This document shows positions 8,615-15,861 of a stretch of 64,000 bases of DNA, in pieces. The notes beneath the pieces were generated by a model that saw only the letters and a list, made by a program, of their open reading frames with translations, ran no database searches and was not told the origin of the DNA. Position numbers and translations under genes: made by a program. Origin of the DNA: Paraburkholderia rhizosphaerae. GTDB taxonomy: Bacteria > Pseudomonadota > Gammaproteobacteria > Burkholderiales > Burkholderiaceae. Within the stretch, counting starts at the first letter, position 1. Each line of letters opens with the position of its first letter. Where the stretch lies: the NCBI RefSeq assembly GCF_004366595.1, contig NZ_SORE01000001.1:62001-126000 (forward strand), in the 5' to 3' direction.

Positions 8615-8848
8615 ATGCAACGCAATCACTCCCCGCTCGATGAGCAGTCAGTCTGCGGCGCATCGCGTCGCCGTGGGCTGCGCGCGACACTCGACGCAGC
8701 GCGCCGCTCGAAAGGACTCTGGCTCGCGGCGATTGCAATTTTCGCGTTGTCGGCCTGCGCATCGCTGCCTCCTTCGGGCAGCAACGCAACCAGCGCGAAT
8801 GCGTGTGTCGGACCGGTCAGCTACTGCAACATCTTCTTCGGCTCCTGA
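8615..8848 (+). CDS. Small putative lipoprotein
   Basis: A 77-residue protein with a ribosome site GAGG eight bases before its ATG. A basic N-terminus of about 35 residues precedes a hydrophobic stretch LWLAAIAIFALSAC, whose end fits a lipobox (LSAC). The short mature tail is Ser/Asn-rich and ends CVGPVSYCNIFFGS, with two cysteines that could form a disulfide. No function is known to me. It follows the DUF4148 gene closely and probably shares its transcript. Confidence 0.6.
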   Translation: MQRNHSPLDEQSVCGASRRRGLRATLDAARRSKGLWLAAIAIFALSACASLPPSGSNATSANACVGPVSYCNIFFGS

Positions 8849-8928
8849 GAGCCTTTCATCGACCTCTGCGCCGGGCGACTTCGCGCAATCGCATTGCTGA
8901 TATGCGCGCGCCGCCTCGCTCATGTGCT

Positions 8929-8954
8929 GTAACCCGGGCCACTTCCCGAACGAA
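8929..8954 (+). promoter_or_regulatory. ECF (SigF-type) promoter upstream of the DoxX-ECF unit
   Basis: The sequence is GTAACC (8929-8934), 16 bases, CGAA (8951-8954). From memory this is the consensus reported for the NrsF-controlled SigF regulon of Caulobacter. It lies about 75 bp before the DoxX start codon, on the coding strand. The same bipartite element with identical spacing precedes the sigma/NrsF genes on the opposite strand. Confidence 0.7.
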
Positions 8955-9029
8955 CTAACTCATAGGCAGTGTTGTTCAACACACTGCTGACATCAGTTCA
9001 TTCACCATCATGGAAGAGGTTATCGCGCG

Positions 9030-9536
9030 ATGAATAACGGCCGCCCTTTGACCGGGCTAGTCAGCTCGTTTTTATCCGACAGAGCGAAATATGCGTACTG
9101 GGCCCCGCTGCCGCTGCGGCTGATCGTCGGATATGGCTTTATGGCGCACGGGTACGCGAAAATCGTCAAGCACCCGGAGGTCTTCGCGAACATTCTTCAT
9201 GCGCTCGGCGTTCCTGCGCCGCACTTCATGGCGTGGGCGACGATCCTGATCGAACTGCTCGGTGGCCTCGCCATTCTGCTCGGCGCATTCGTGCCGCTGG
9301 TCAGCATTCCGATGGCGGTCGTGCTGCTGGTCGCTACCTTCACCGTGCATCTGCAGTTCGGTTTCACGTCGATCAAGCTGATGGCGGTGACGGCCACGGG
9401 CCCGCAATTCGGTCCGCCGGGTTACGAAACCGATCTGCTGTATCTCGCGTGCCTCGCGACGCTTGTCCTCGGCGGCGCGGGTCCGTTCGCGGTAGACGGC
9501 TATATCGGCAAGCGGTTGCGCGCCAGGCACGCATGA
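9030..9536 (+). CDS. DoxX-family inner-membrane protein
   Basis: A 168-residue membrane protein with about four hydrophobic spans. The typical DoxX features are visible: PLRLIVGYGFMAHGYAKI in the first span, then HFMAWATILIELLGGLAILLG and the TVHLQFGFTSIKL loop. Family members are linked to oxidative or metal stress and quinone chemistry, but the reaction is not settled. It overlaps the downstream ECF sigma gene by the ATGA motif and has an ECF-type promoter upstream, which supports a stress-response role. Confidence 0.85.
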   Translation: MNNGRPLTGLVSSFLSDRAKYAYWAPLPLRLIVGYGFMAHGYAKIVKHPEVFANILHALGVPAPHFMAWATILIELLGGLAILLGAFVPLVSIPMAVVLLVATFTVHLQFGFTSIKLMAVTATGPQFGPPGYETDLLYLACLATLVLGGAGPFAVDGYIGKRLRARHA

Positions 9537-10060
9537 ACGCACCGGATACCCCGCGCATGAGCGTCAGCGATCAGATGCTGTGCCATGTGCCGCGTCTGCG
9601 TCGCTATGCGCGCGCGTTGCTCGGCAATCGCGAACGCGCGGACGACCTCGTTCAGGACACGCTCGAACGTGCGTTGCGATACGCGTCGAATTTTCGCGCG
9701 GGTACCGATCTGGCAGCGTGGCTGGTGACGATCATGCACAACGTGTTCGTCAATGATGTGACCCGCGCGGCCAATGCAAGAACACATGTCGCGGCGGATG
9801 ACGCGAGCCTCGTCGACGAAGCACTGATGGTCGATGGACATCACGCGGCGTCGCTGGAAATGCGCGATCTCGACTGCGCGCTGCAACAGCTGCCGCCTGA
9901 GCAGCGTGAAGTGGTGCTGCTCGTCGGCCTCGATGAGATGAGCTATGCGCAGGTCGCGCGGGTGTTGAACGTGCCAATCGGTACGGTTATGTCGCGGCTT
10001 TCGCGCGCTCGCCAGAAGCTGCGTGTGCTGCTTGCGCGGGATGAGGTCCCGGCGCGGTAA
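9533..10060 (+). CDS. ECF sigma factor (sigma-70 family), DoxX-linked
   Basis: A 175-residue sigma factor with region 2 (LRRYARALLGNRERADDLVQDTLERAL, then FRAGTDLAAWLVTIMHN) and region 4 (LPPEQREVVLLVGLDEMSYAQVARVLN, GTVMSRLSRARQKL). Its start overlaps the DoxX stop codon (ATGA), so translation is coupled. No anti-sigma gene follows it on this strand, although a NrsF-type anti-sigma gene lies convergently 68 bp away. It may be part of the same regulatory circuit as the second ECF factor, since both units carry the same promoter motif. Confidence 0.88.
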   Translation: MNAPDTPRMSVSDQMLCHVPRLRRYARALLGNRERADDLVQDTLERALRYASNFRAGTDLAAWLVTIMHNVFVNDVTRAANARTHVAADDASLVDEALMVDGHHAASLEMRDLDCALQQLPPEQREVVLLVGLDEMSYAQVARVLNVPIGTVMSRLSRARQKLRVLLARDEVPAR

Positions 10061-10128
10061 TATGCATCGCGTGGCGGCGTCACGTTGCGGCGCGATGTGG
10101 CTTCAGGTTGCAGATGCAGTCATCGCCC

Positions 10129-10770
10129 TCACCAGCGCAATACCCTTTCTCCGACCAACGCACCGATAAGCGTCGGTATCGCAATCCCGAGCAGATACCA
10201 CGTTGCCCAGAACGGCACGCTCGTCTCCGGACACTTCAGGCAATAGGCGGCTGTACCGATCGCGCCGGCCAGCAGCCCGGCCGTCGCGCCAGTCAACCGC
10301 AAGCGTGTCGGCGCAAGGCTGCGTACGACGGCCAGAATCGCAATCAGGCCAGGCACCGATAGCAGTGCGATATTCAGCGAGCACGTGCGCCATGTATGCC
10401 CCATCAGTAAAGATGCGCGCGCGTCGCGCGGAGCCAGCCACAACACGATCAGCGCGACGATCAGAACGATCGCGGCCGGCGCGATCAGCCCCGCCCATGC
10501 GCGCCCAACGGCGACGCCAGGCCGCGACAGGCGAGTGGTTGCGAGCAATGCCGCACCGGCCATCGTCAGTGCGAACACGAGCTTGGTCCAGAAAATCGGC
10601 GTGCCCACCAGCCACGCGAGATCCGCTCTCACGCCGTAGACAGGCAGCAGTACCGCAATCGCGCCGCAAGCTGCAATCGACAGCGCGGTAACGATACGCC
10701 GCTCGACGACATGCGTTCCAACCGGTACGGCGTCGGCGGCCAGCGCTTCGATCAGGTTTTCGGTATTCAT
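10129..10770 (-). CDS. nrsF: NrsF-type anti-sigma factor (DUF1109)
   Basis: A 213-residue inner-membrane protein with about six hydrophobic spans and no periplasmic domain of size. The N-terminal cytoplasmic segment (MNTENLIEALAADAVPV) is the part expected to hold the sigma factor. The family pattern includes WLAPRDARASLLMGHTWRTC and the Cys pair region YCLKCPETSVPFW, which in NrsF proteins is implicated in sensing. It overlaps the sigma gene upstream by ATGA. Known NrsF proteins restrain a SigF-like ECF factor until metal or oxidative stress. Confidence 0.85.
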   Translation of the reverse strand: MNTENLIEALAADAVPVGTHVVERRIVTALSIAACGAIAVLLPVYGVRADLAWLVGTPIFWTKLVFALTMAGAALLATTRLSRPGVAVGRAWAGLIAPAAIVLIVALIVLWLAPRDARASLLMGHTWRTCSLNIALLSVPGLIAILAVVRSLAPTRLRLTGATAGLLAGAIGTAAYCLKCPETSVPFWATWYLLGIAIPTLIGALVGERVLRW

Positions 10771-11345
10771 GCTTTTCCACCACCACGTATTTTCAATGCC
10801 AGTGCCTTGAGCCCACGGTGCACACCAATCTTCACAGCGGGTTCGGAAAGGCCGGTCGCGCGTGCGGTCTCCTCGACCGAGCGGCCTTCGACCTTCACGT
10901 GAAGAATCGGCAGCTTCTGCCGGTCCGGCAGCGTATCGAGCAGCTTGCCGAGATCCCGCCTGACCTCCGCGGGCCCGAGCTCGGATCGCGCAAACAGCTC
11001 CGCAATCTCGTCGAGCGGATCGTGCAACGCTTCATGCCGCGCGCGGGCACGCAGAAAGTCAGCGAGTTTGTAACGCAGAATCGCGTGCACCCACGCGGTC
11101 AACGGTTCGTCGCGCCGGTAGGTGTGACGCCCTTTGTGAATCGCGATCAATACTTCCTGCAGGATGTCTTCCACATCGTCACGCAGATTCGGCAGGCGTC
11201 TACGCAATAGCGCACGCACGTGTCTTGCAAGCTCCTGCAGAAACACGTGGTACGCGGCGGCATCGCCGTCGAGCGAACAGACAAAGAGCGCCCGCAAGCG
11301 CTCCTCCACCGGATGTGCGTGAGGTTCCTCAGTCCGTTGACTCAT
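10767..11345 (-). CDS. ECF sigma factor, SigF type, paired with NrsF
   Basis: A 192-residue ECF sigma factor. Region 2 is readable as NLRDDVEDILQEVLIAIHKG with the YRRDEPLTAWVHAILRYKLADF segment, and region 4 as LPDRQKLPILHVKVEGRSVEETA and LSEPAVKIGVHRGLKAL. The ATG at 11345 is preferred; a TTG at 11363 sits directly against an AAGGAG sequence and is unlikely. The stop overlaps the anti-sigma start. A GTAACC-N16-CGAA promoter lies about 80 bp upstream on the same strand, consistent with autoregulation. Confidence 0.88.
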   Translation of the reverse strand: MSQRTEEPHAHPVEERLRALFVCSLDGDAAAYHVFLQELARHVRALLRRRLPNLRDDVEDILQEVLIAIHKGRHTYRRDEPLTAWVHAILRYKLADFLRARARHEALHDPLDEIAELFARSELGPAEVRRDLGKLLDTLPDRQKLPILHVKVEGRSVEETARATGLSEPAVKIGVHRGLKALALKIRGGGKA

Positions 11346-11425
11346 CGACAATTGCTCGCGCAACTCCTTTCCGTGCCCGTTGCTACCGCGCGGCCTTCAG
11401 AAAGATTCCGCGATCATTCTTTTAG

Positions 11426-11451
11426 TTCGTCTGGCGGAGCAATCCGGTTAC
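11426..11451 (-). promoter_or_regulatory. ECF (SigF-type) promoter of the sigma/NrsF operon
   Basis: On the minus strand the sequence reads GTAACC (11451-11446), 16 bases, CGAA (11429-11426). Position and strand fit a promoter for the ECF/NrsF pair, leaving a leader of about 75 bases. It matches the element before the DoxX gene in both boxes and in spacing. Confidence 0.72.
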
Positions 11452-11545
11452 AGCCGCGCGCAAAAAAGTGAGCCTGGAAAGTAAACCTGAAAATCGTCGA
11501 TGCCGCAAATAAAAACCGCTTGTAACTAATTTGAATGGTTACGGA

Positions 11546-13909
11546 CTATTCTTCGGGATCGTCGAGCGCCATTCTGAATCCGACGACAGACGGATCGTCA
11601 GTGGACGTGACCGTGAATCCGCAGGCCTTCGCGAGCCCGATCATCGCCGCGTTTTCGCGCAGCGCTTCGCCGACCAGCCAATGCGTACCCCGCGCTTTCG
11701 CATACGCGATGATCCGTTGCATCAGCAGGCGACCGAGGCCGCGGCCTTTCTCGTCTGAACGAACGGCGGTCGCAAACTCCGCGGTTTCGTTATCGGGGTC
11801 GGAAACCGCGCGCACCACGCCGAGCGTGCGCGTCGTACCGTCGTCGTTCGGCACGGTGGCGATCAACGCCATTTCGCGGTCGTAGTCGATTTGCGTCATG
11901 CGTGCGAGCTGCGAATGGTCGAAGCTGCGCACCGTGCCGAAAAATCGCAGGCGTAAGTCGTCGGGCGTCATCGCCTCGATCAGTTCCCGATGCGAGGCTT
12001 CGTCTTCAGGACGGATCGGCCGCACAGTCAGCCGCCGGCCGTGCCAGTCGATGGTCTGCTCGTAACGGCGCGGGTATGGCATGATCGCCAGCCGGCTGCG
12101 CGTGCGCGACAGGCGGATGTGCGGGTCGACTACCGCGACCCGATCCTTCATCACGCGCAATATGAGCGACAGGCCGACGATTTCGCGAATGTCGCAGACC
12201 ACTTGAGAGATCGATGTCAGTGCAGCGAGCGTGGGCTCGGGGTCGACCTGTCTCGCGTGGGCTGATTTCGACACGATATCGCGCGACAGGATCGGGTTCA
12301 GCGGCGGTAGTCCGTAGCTGCGCAATGGCGGTGAGATGCCGTCTTCGGACGGTGCGGTGAAATGGAACACCGGGCCGAAGTTCTCGTCGTCGCGCAGTTC
12401 GATCGTCACATCGACGATGCCCGGTTCCGTCGCGCGTTGCGGCGATAACGCGACCAATCCGAAATGAGCGAGCAGCCGCGCGGCGTCGCCGCCTTCGAGT
12501 TGGGTCACACCTGCCTGAAGCGCTGCGCACGCTTGCGCCTGCGCGGCATCGACCGCTTCGGGTATGCGCGCGGGCAAGCCCTCGGGTGTTTGCATCAGCA
12601 ATTCGCGCGCTAGCCGATAGTCGACCAGACGGGCGAATGCGCGTGCAAGGCGGCGCGGCGTCGAGTGAACCGGAATGCCGTGCTCGTGCAGCGCGTCGCG
12701 GGTCGCGAGCGAAATGCCGCCGAAGAAGCAGGCGAGCAGCCCACGATACGCATAGCGCTGATGCGCGATCAGCACCTGCGCGACCTCTTCCGCGGGCGCA
12801 TTGTGGGTCGATGCGTGCACAACGAACGCGGTGCCGGTTTCGGGCTGATCGGCGAGCAGTTTGAGTGCGGTGCCGAAGTGTTCGGGCAGTGCGTCGCCGC
12901 CGAGCAGCAGCGGGTTGCCAGATGTTGCGCGCGGCAGCGCTTGCTGAATTGCCGCTGTGTGCGACTCGGTACACGACGCGAGCGCGTCGCCGGCCGCGCG
13001 AAACGCATCGCACGCCAGCGTTGCGACGCCGCGGTCGCTGGTAATCAGCGTGGCGGCGGTGCCGGCTGCGACGCGGCCCACGCCCAGCGTTTCGATTTCG
13101 TCGAGCATGTCGTCGAGCGCATCGACACGCACCATGCCGGCACGGCGGAATGCCGCCGTGTACAGTTCGTCGACCGGATCGCTGCGCCCTGAGCGCAGCG
13201 CTAGCACCGGCTTGTTGCGTGCCGCGGCGCGTGCTGCCGACATGAACTTGCGCGCGGCGCGGATCGTATCGACTTCGAGCAGGATCGCACGTGTGCTGAC
13301 ATCGCTTGCGAGATAGTCGAGCACGTCGCCGGCATCGACGTCGGCTTCATCGCCGAGTGCGATCGCATGCGAAAAGCCGAGTCCACGCGCATCGGCCCAG
13401 CCGAGCACGGCGTTCGTCAGCGCGTTTGATTGCGAGACCCATGCGACACCGCCTGCGTTCACCGTGCAGGCTGGTGCGCCGAGATGCGCGCGCAATGCGG
13501 GCGTAATCGCGCCGAGGCTCGCGGGCCCAAGAATACGCAACAGATGCGGGCGCGCCGCGGAGAGTGCGTGCTTCAGATGAAGACGGTCTTCATCGCTGCG
13601 CGTCTCGCCGACGATAATCGCGGCGCGTGTACCGTGACCACCGAGATGATGGATGATCGACGGCCAGGTCGCGGGCTTCGTGCAGACGATTGCGACCGTG
13701 GGCGGTTCGGGTAGATCGCCGACGTCGCTGACTGTCGCGTGGCCATCGAGAATGTCGTATTTCGGATTGACGGCCCAGATCGGGCCGGAGAAGCCGCCGC
13801 CAAGCAGGCGCTTCCAGACCATCGCGCCGACACTGCCCTGACGGTGCGACGCGCCAATCACAGCGACGGATTTCGGGCGGAACAGTGCATCGAGATTGCG
13901 GACGGTCAC
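11546..13909 (-). CDS. Pat-like acyl-CoA-synthetase/GNAT lysine acetyltransferase, shortened ATP-grasp
   Basis: A 787-residue fusion. Residues 1-130 form a CoA-binding Rossmann domain (FRPKSVAVIGASHRQGSVG), followed by succinyl-CoA-ligase-like domains to about 470. The C-terminal 170 residues are a GNAT domain (RPIRPEDEASHRELIEAMTP, LRLRFFG, GRGLGRLLMQRII). Pat proteins acetylate lysines of acyl-CoA synthetases and other enzymes. Relatives are usually near 890 residues; here the ATP-grasp segment between about 480 and 620 is reduced and its substrate-loop motifs are not visible. The GTG at 13909 is chosen because GAGGAG lies five bases before it; reading to an upstream ATG would cross the hairpin at 14007-14043. 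Confidence 0.83.
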   Translation of the reverse strand: MTVRNLDALFRPKSVAVIGASHRQGSVGAMVWKRLLGGGFSGPIWAVNPKYDILDGHATVSDVGDLPEPPTVAIVCTKPATWPSIIHHLGGHGTRAAIIVGETRSDEDRLHLKHALSAARPHLLRILGPASLGAITPALRAHLGAPACTVNAGGVAWVSQSNALTNAVLGWADARGLGFSHAIALGDEADVDAGDVLDYLASDVSTRAILLEVDTIRAARKFMSAARAAARNKPVLALRSGRSDPVDELYTAAFRRAGMVRVDALDDMLDEIETLGVGRVAAGTAATLITSDRGVATLACDAFRAAGDALASCTESHTAAIQQALPRATSGNPLLLGGDALPEHFGTALKLLADQPETGTAFVVHASTHNAPAEEVAQVLIAHQRYAYRGLLACFFGGISLATRDALHEHGIPVHSTPRRLARAFARLVDYRLARELLMQTPEGLPARIPEAVDAAQAQACAALQAGVTQLEGGDAARLLAHFGLVALSPQRATEPGIVDVTIELRDDENFGPVFHFTAPSEDGISPPLRSYGLPPLNPILSRDIVSKSAHARQVDPEPTLAALTSISQVVCDIREIVGLSLILRVMKDRVAVVDPHIRLSRTRSRLAIMPYPRRYEQTIDWHGRRLTVRPIRPEDEASHRELIEAMTPDDLRLRFFGTVRSFDHSQLARMTQIDYDREMALIATVPNDDGTTRTLGVVRAVSDPDNETAEFATAVRSDEKGRGLGRLLMQRIIAYAKARGTHWLVGEALRENAAMIGLAKACGFTVTSTDDPSVVGFRMALDDPEE

Positions 13910-14006
13910 GGACGCTCCTCGAATGAAAGGCGCGCGGCGAGTCAGGAAAATGCGGGCCGCGCGTGTTTCAACAGGATAGGCGAAGTCGTGACGTGGCGGG
14001 ATGAAT

Positions 14007-14043
14007 TGCGGACCCTTCGCGAATGCACGCGAATGGGTCCGCA
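14007..14043. terminator. Long hairpin between prfC and the acetyltransferase gene
   Basis: TGCGGACCC at 14007 pairs with GGGTCCGCA ending at 14043, and the interior TTCGCG/CGCGAA pairs as well, giving about 15 base pairs with a single bulged T and a six-base loop. It lies just after the prfC stop in the direction of transcription. There is no clear U-tract, so it may end transcription poorly or protect the prfC 3' end. Confidence 0.5.
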
Positions 14044-14056
14044 AAGTGGCGAATGA

Positions 14057-15658
14057 TCAGATCGCCTTCGTGAAAGGCGCGCCCGAGCGCTCTCGCAGCT
14101 CGTTAAACACGATTTTCGGCCACGCCTTCTGCGCCACTTCAATTTCGGATATGTGCGACGCGAGATAAGTCGGCGCGTTCGACGCATCCATCGCGATGCG
14201 GGCTGAATAAGCGTCCATAAACCGGCGCAGTTCGCCTGCATCGTCACACGTGACCCAGCGCGACATCTTGTAGCGCGCGGACATCATCCGCACGTCAACC
14301 TTGTATTCAGTCGAAAGCCGGTGCGATACCACCTCAAACTGAAGCTGACCAACCGCGCCGAGCACCATCAACCCGCCGACGACAGGCTTGAACACCTGAA
14401 TCGCGCCTTCTTCGCCGAGTTGCTTCAGCGCTTCGCCGAGTTGTTTCGCACGCATCGGGTCGACCACTTCGACCGTCTGGAAGATTTCCGGTGCAAAAAA
14501 CGGCAGGCCGACGAACTGCAGATCTTCGCCTTCGGTCAGCGTATCGCCGAGGCTCAACGTGCCGTGGTTCGGAATGCCGATGATGTCGCCCGGGTAAGCC
14601 TCACTTACCGTTTCGCGCCGTTGCGACAGAAACGTCACCACGTTGTTCGCGCGGAACATCTTGTTCGAACGCGTGACCTTCAACGCCATACCACGTTCGA
14701 AGCGCCCCGAGCAGACACGAATGAATGCGACACGGTCGCGGTGCGCGAGGTCCATATTTGCCTGCACCTTGAACACGACACCGGTGAACTTCGGTTCGTC
14801 AGGTTGCACCGGACGCTGCACCGTCATGCGTGCCGACGGCGGCGGCGCGAGATCGACCAGCGCATCGAGAATTTCTTTCACACCGAAGTTGTTGATCGCC
14901 GAGCCGAACAACACCGGCGATTGCTGGCCCGCGAGGAATTCGTCGCGATCGAAGGTCGGCGTCGCGCCGGTGATCAGATCCACTTCGTCTTTGGCTTTGG
15001 TCCATGCATAGCCGAAGCGGCGCTCGCCTTCATCGTGGCCGATTGCCTGTAGCGTTTCGACGTCGCCGCCGAGCGTATCCTGCCCGGCACGGAACACACG
15101 GACCTGATCGCGCTGAATGTCGTAGACGCCCTGGAAGTCCTTACCCATGCCGATCGGCCACGTGAACGGCACTGCCGCGACGCCAAGATGCTGCTCGATT
15201 TCGTCGAGCAGGTCGAGCGGCTCGCGCACTTCACGGTCGAGTTTGTTGATGAACGTGACGATTGGCGTCTTGCGGCTACGGCAAACCTCGAGCAGCTTCA
15301 GCGTTTGCGCTTCGACACCGTTTGCGCCATCGATCACCATCACTGCGGCATCGACCGCCGTCAGCACGCGATATGTGTCTTCAGAGAAGTCTTCGTGGCC
15401 TGGCGTATCGAGCAGATTGATCACCGCATCGCCGTACTCGAACTGCATCACCGAGCTTGCGACCGAAATACCCCGCTGCTTTTCGATTTCCATCCAGTCG
15501 GAGGTCGCGTAGCGGTTGCTCTTGCGGCCTTTCACCGTGCCGGCGATCTGAATCGCGCCCGAGAAAAGCAGCAGCTTTTCGGTCAGCGTGGTTTTGCCCG
15601 CATCAGGGTGAGAAATGACCGCGAACGTGCGGCGGCGTTGGAGTTCGGAGAGTGACAT
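14057..15658 (-). CDS. prfC: Peptide chain release factor 3
   Basis: Ribosomal GTPase that recycles RF1/RF2 after termination. The 533 residues match the family length. The GTPase motifs are clear: G1 SHPDAGKTTLTEKL, switch I RGISVASSVMQFEY, G3 DTPGHEDFSEDTYR, G4 NKLDRE. Domain 2 (FVVFKVQANMDL-like VVFKVQANMDLAHRDRVAF) and the RF3 C-terminal domain follow (VVGGLMVLGAVGQLQFEVV). The ATG at 15658 is preceded by GGAGAGTGAC. A housekeeping gene between the fimbrial usher and the acetyltransferase, all on the minus strand. Confidence 0.97.
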   Translation of the reverse strand: MSLSELQRRRTFAVISHPDAGKTTLTEKLLLFSGAIQIAGTVKGRKSNRYATSDWMEIEKQRGISVASSVMQFEYGDAVINLLDTPGHEDFSEDTYRVLTAVDAAVMVIDGANGVEAQTLKLLEVCRSRKTPIVTFINKLDREVREPLDLLDEIEQHLGVAAVPFTWPIGMGKDFQGVYDIQRDQVRVFRAGQDTLGGDVETLQAIGHDEGERRFGYAWTKAKDEVDLITGATPTFDRDEFLAGQQSPVLFGSAINNFGVKEILDALVDLAPPPSARMTVQRPVQPDEPKFTGVVFKVQANMDLAHRDRVAFIRVCSGRFERGMALKVTRSNKMFRANNVVTFLSQRRETVSEAYPGDIIGIPNHGTLSLGDTLTEGEDLQFVGLPFFAPEIFQTVEVVDPMRAKQLGEALKQLGEEGAIQVFKPVVGGLMVLGAVGQLQFEVVSHRLSTEYKVDVRMMSARYKMSRWVTCDDAGELRRFMDAYSARIAMDASNAPTYLASHISEIEVAQKAWPKIVFNELRERSGAPFTKAI

Positions 15659-15861
15659 GGATAAAACGCCCGTTTGGGCATGTCTGCGACGCGAAAACAG
15701 CTTCCACAACGCGCGAGTGGAATCTGGCAGCAGCAGCCGGCGGAAAAGACAGAAAGCGCGATGATACACGTACCCGGTCCGACCGGCGCGGGGGCCCCAT
15801 CCATCCGGACTTGCGCGCCGTCGGGAATGCGGCCGCGCAGCGCCGAATGATGGGTTCCCGG

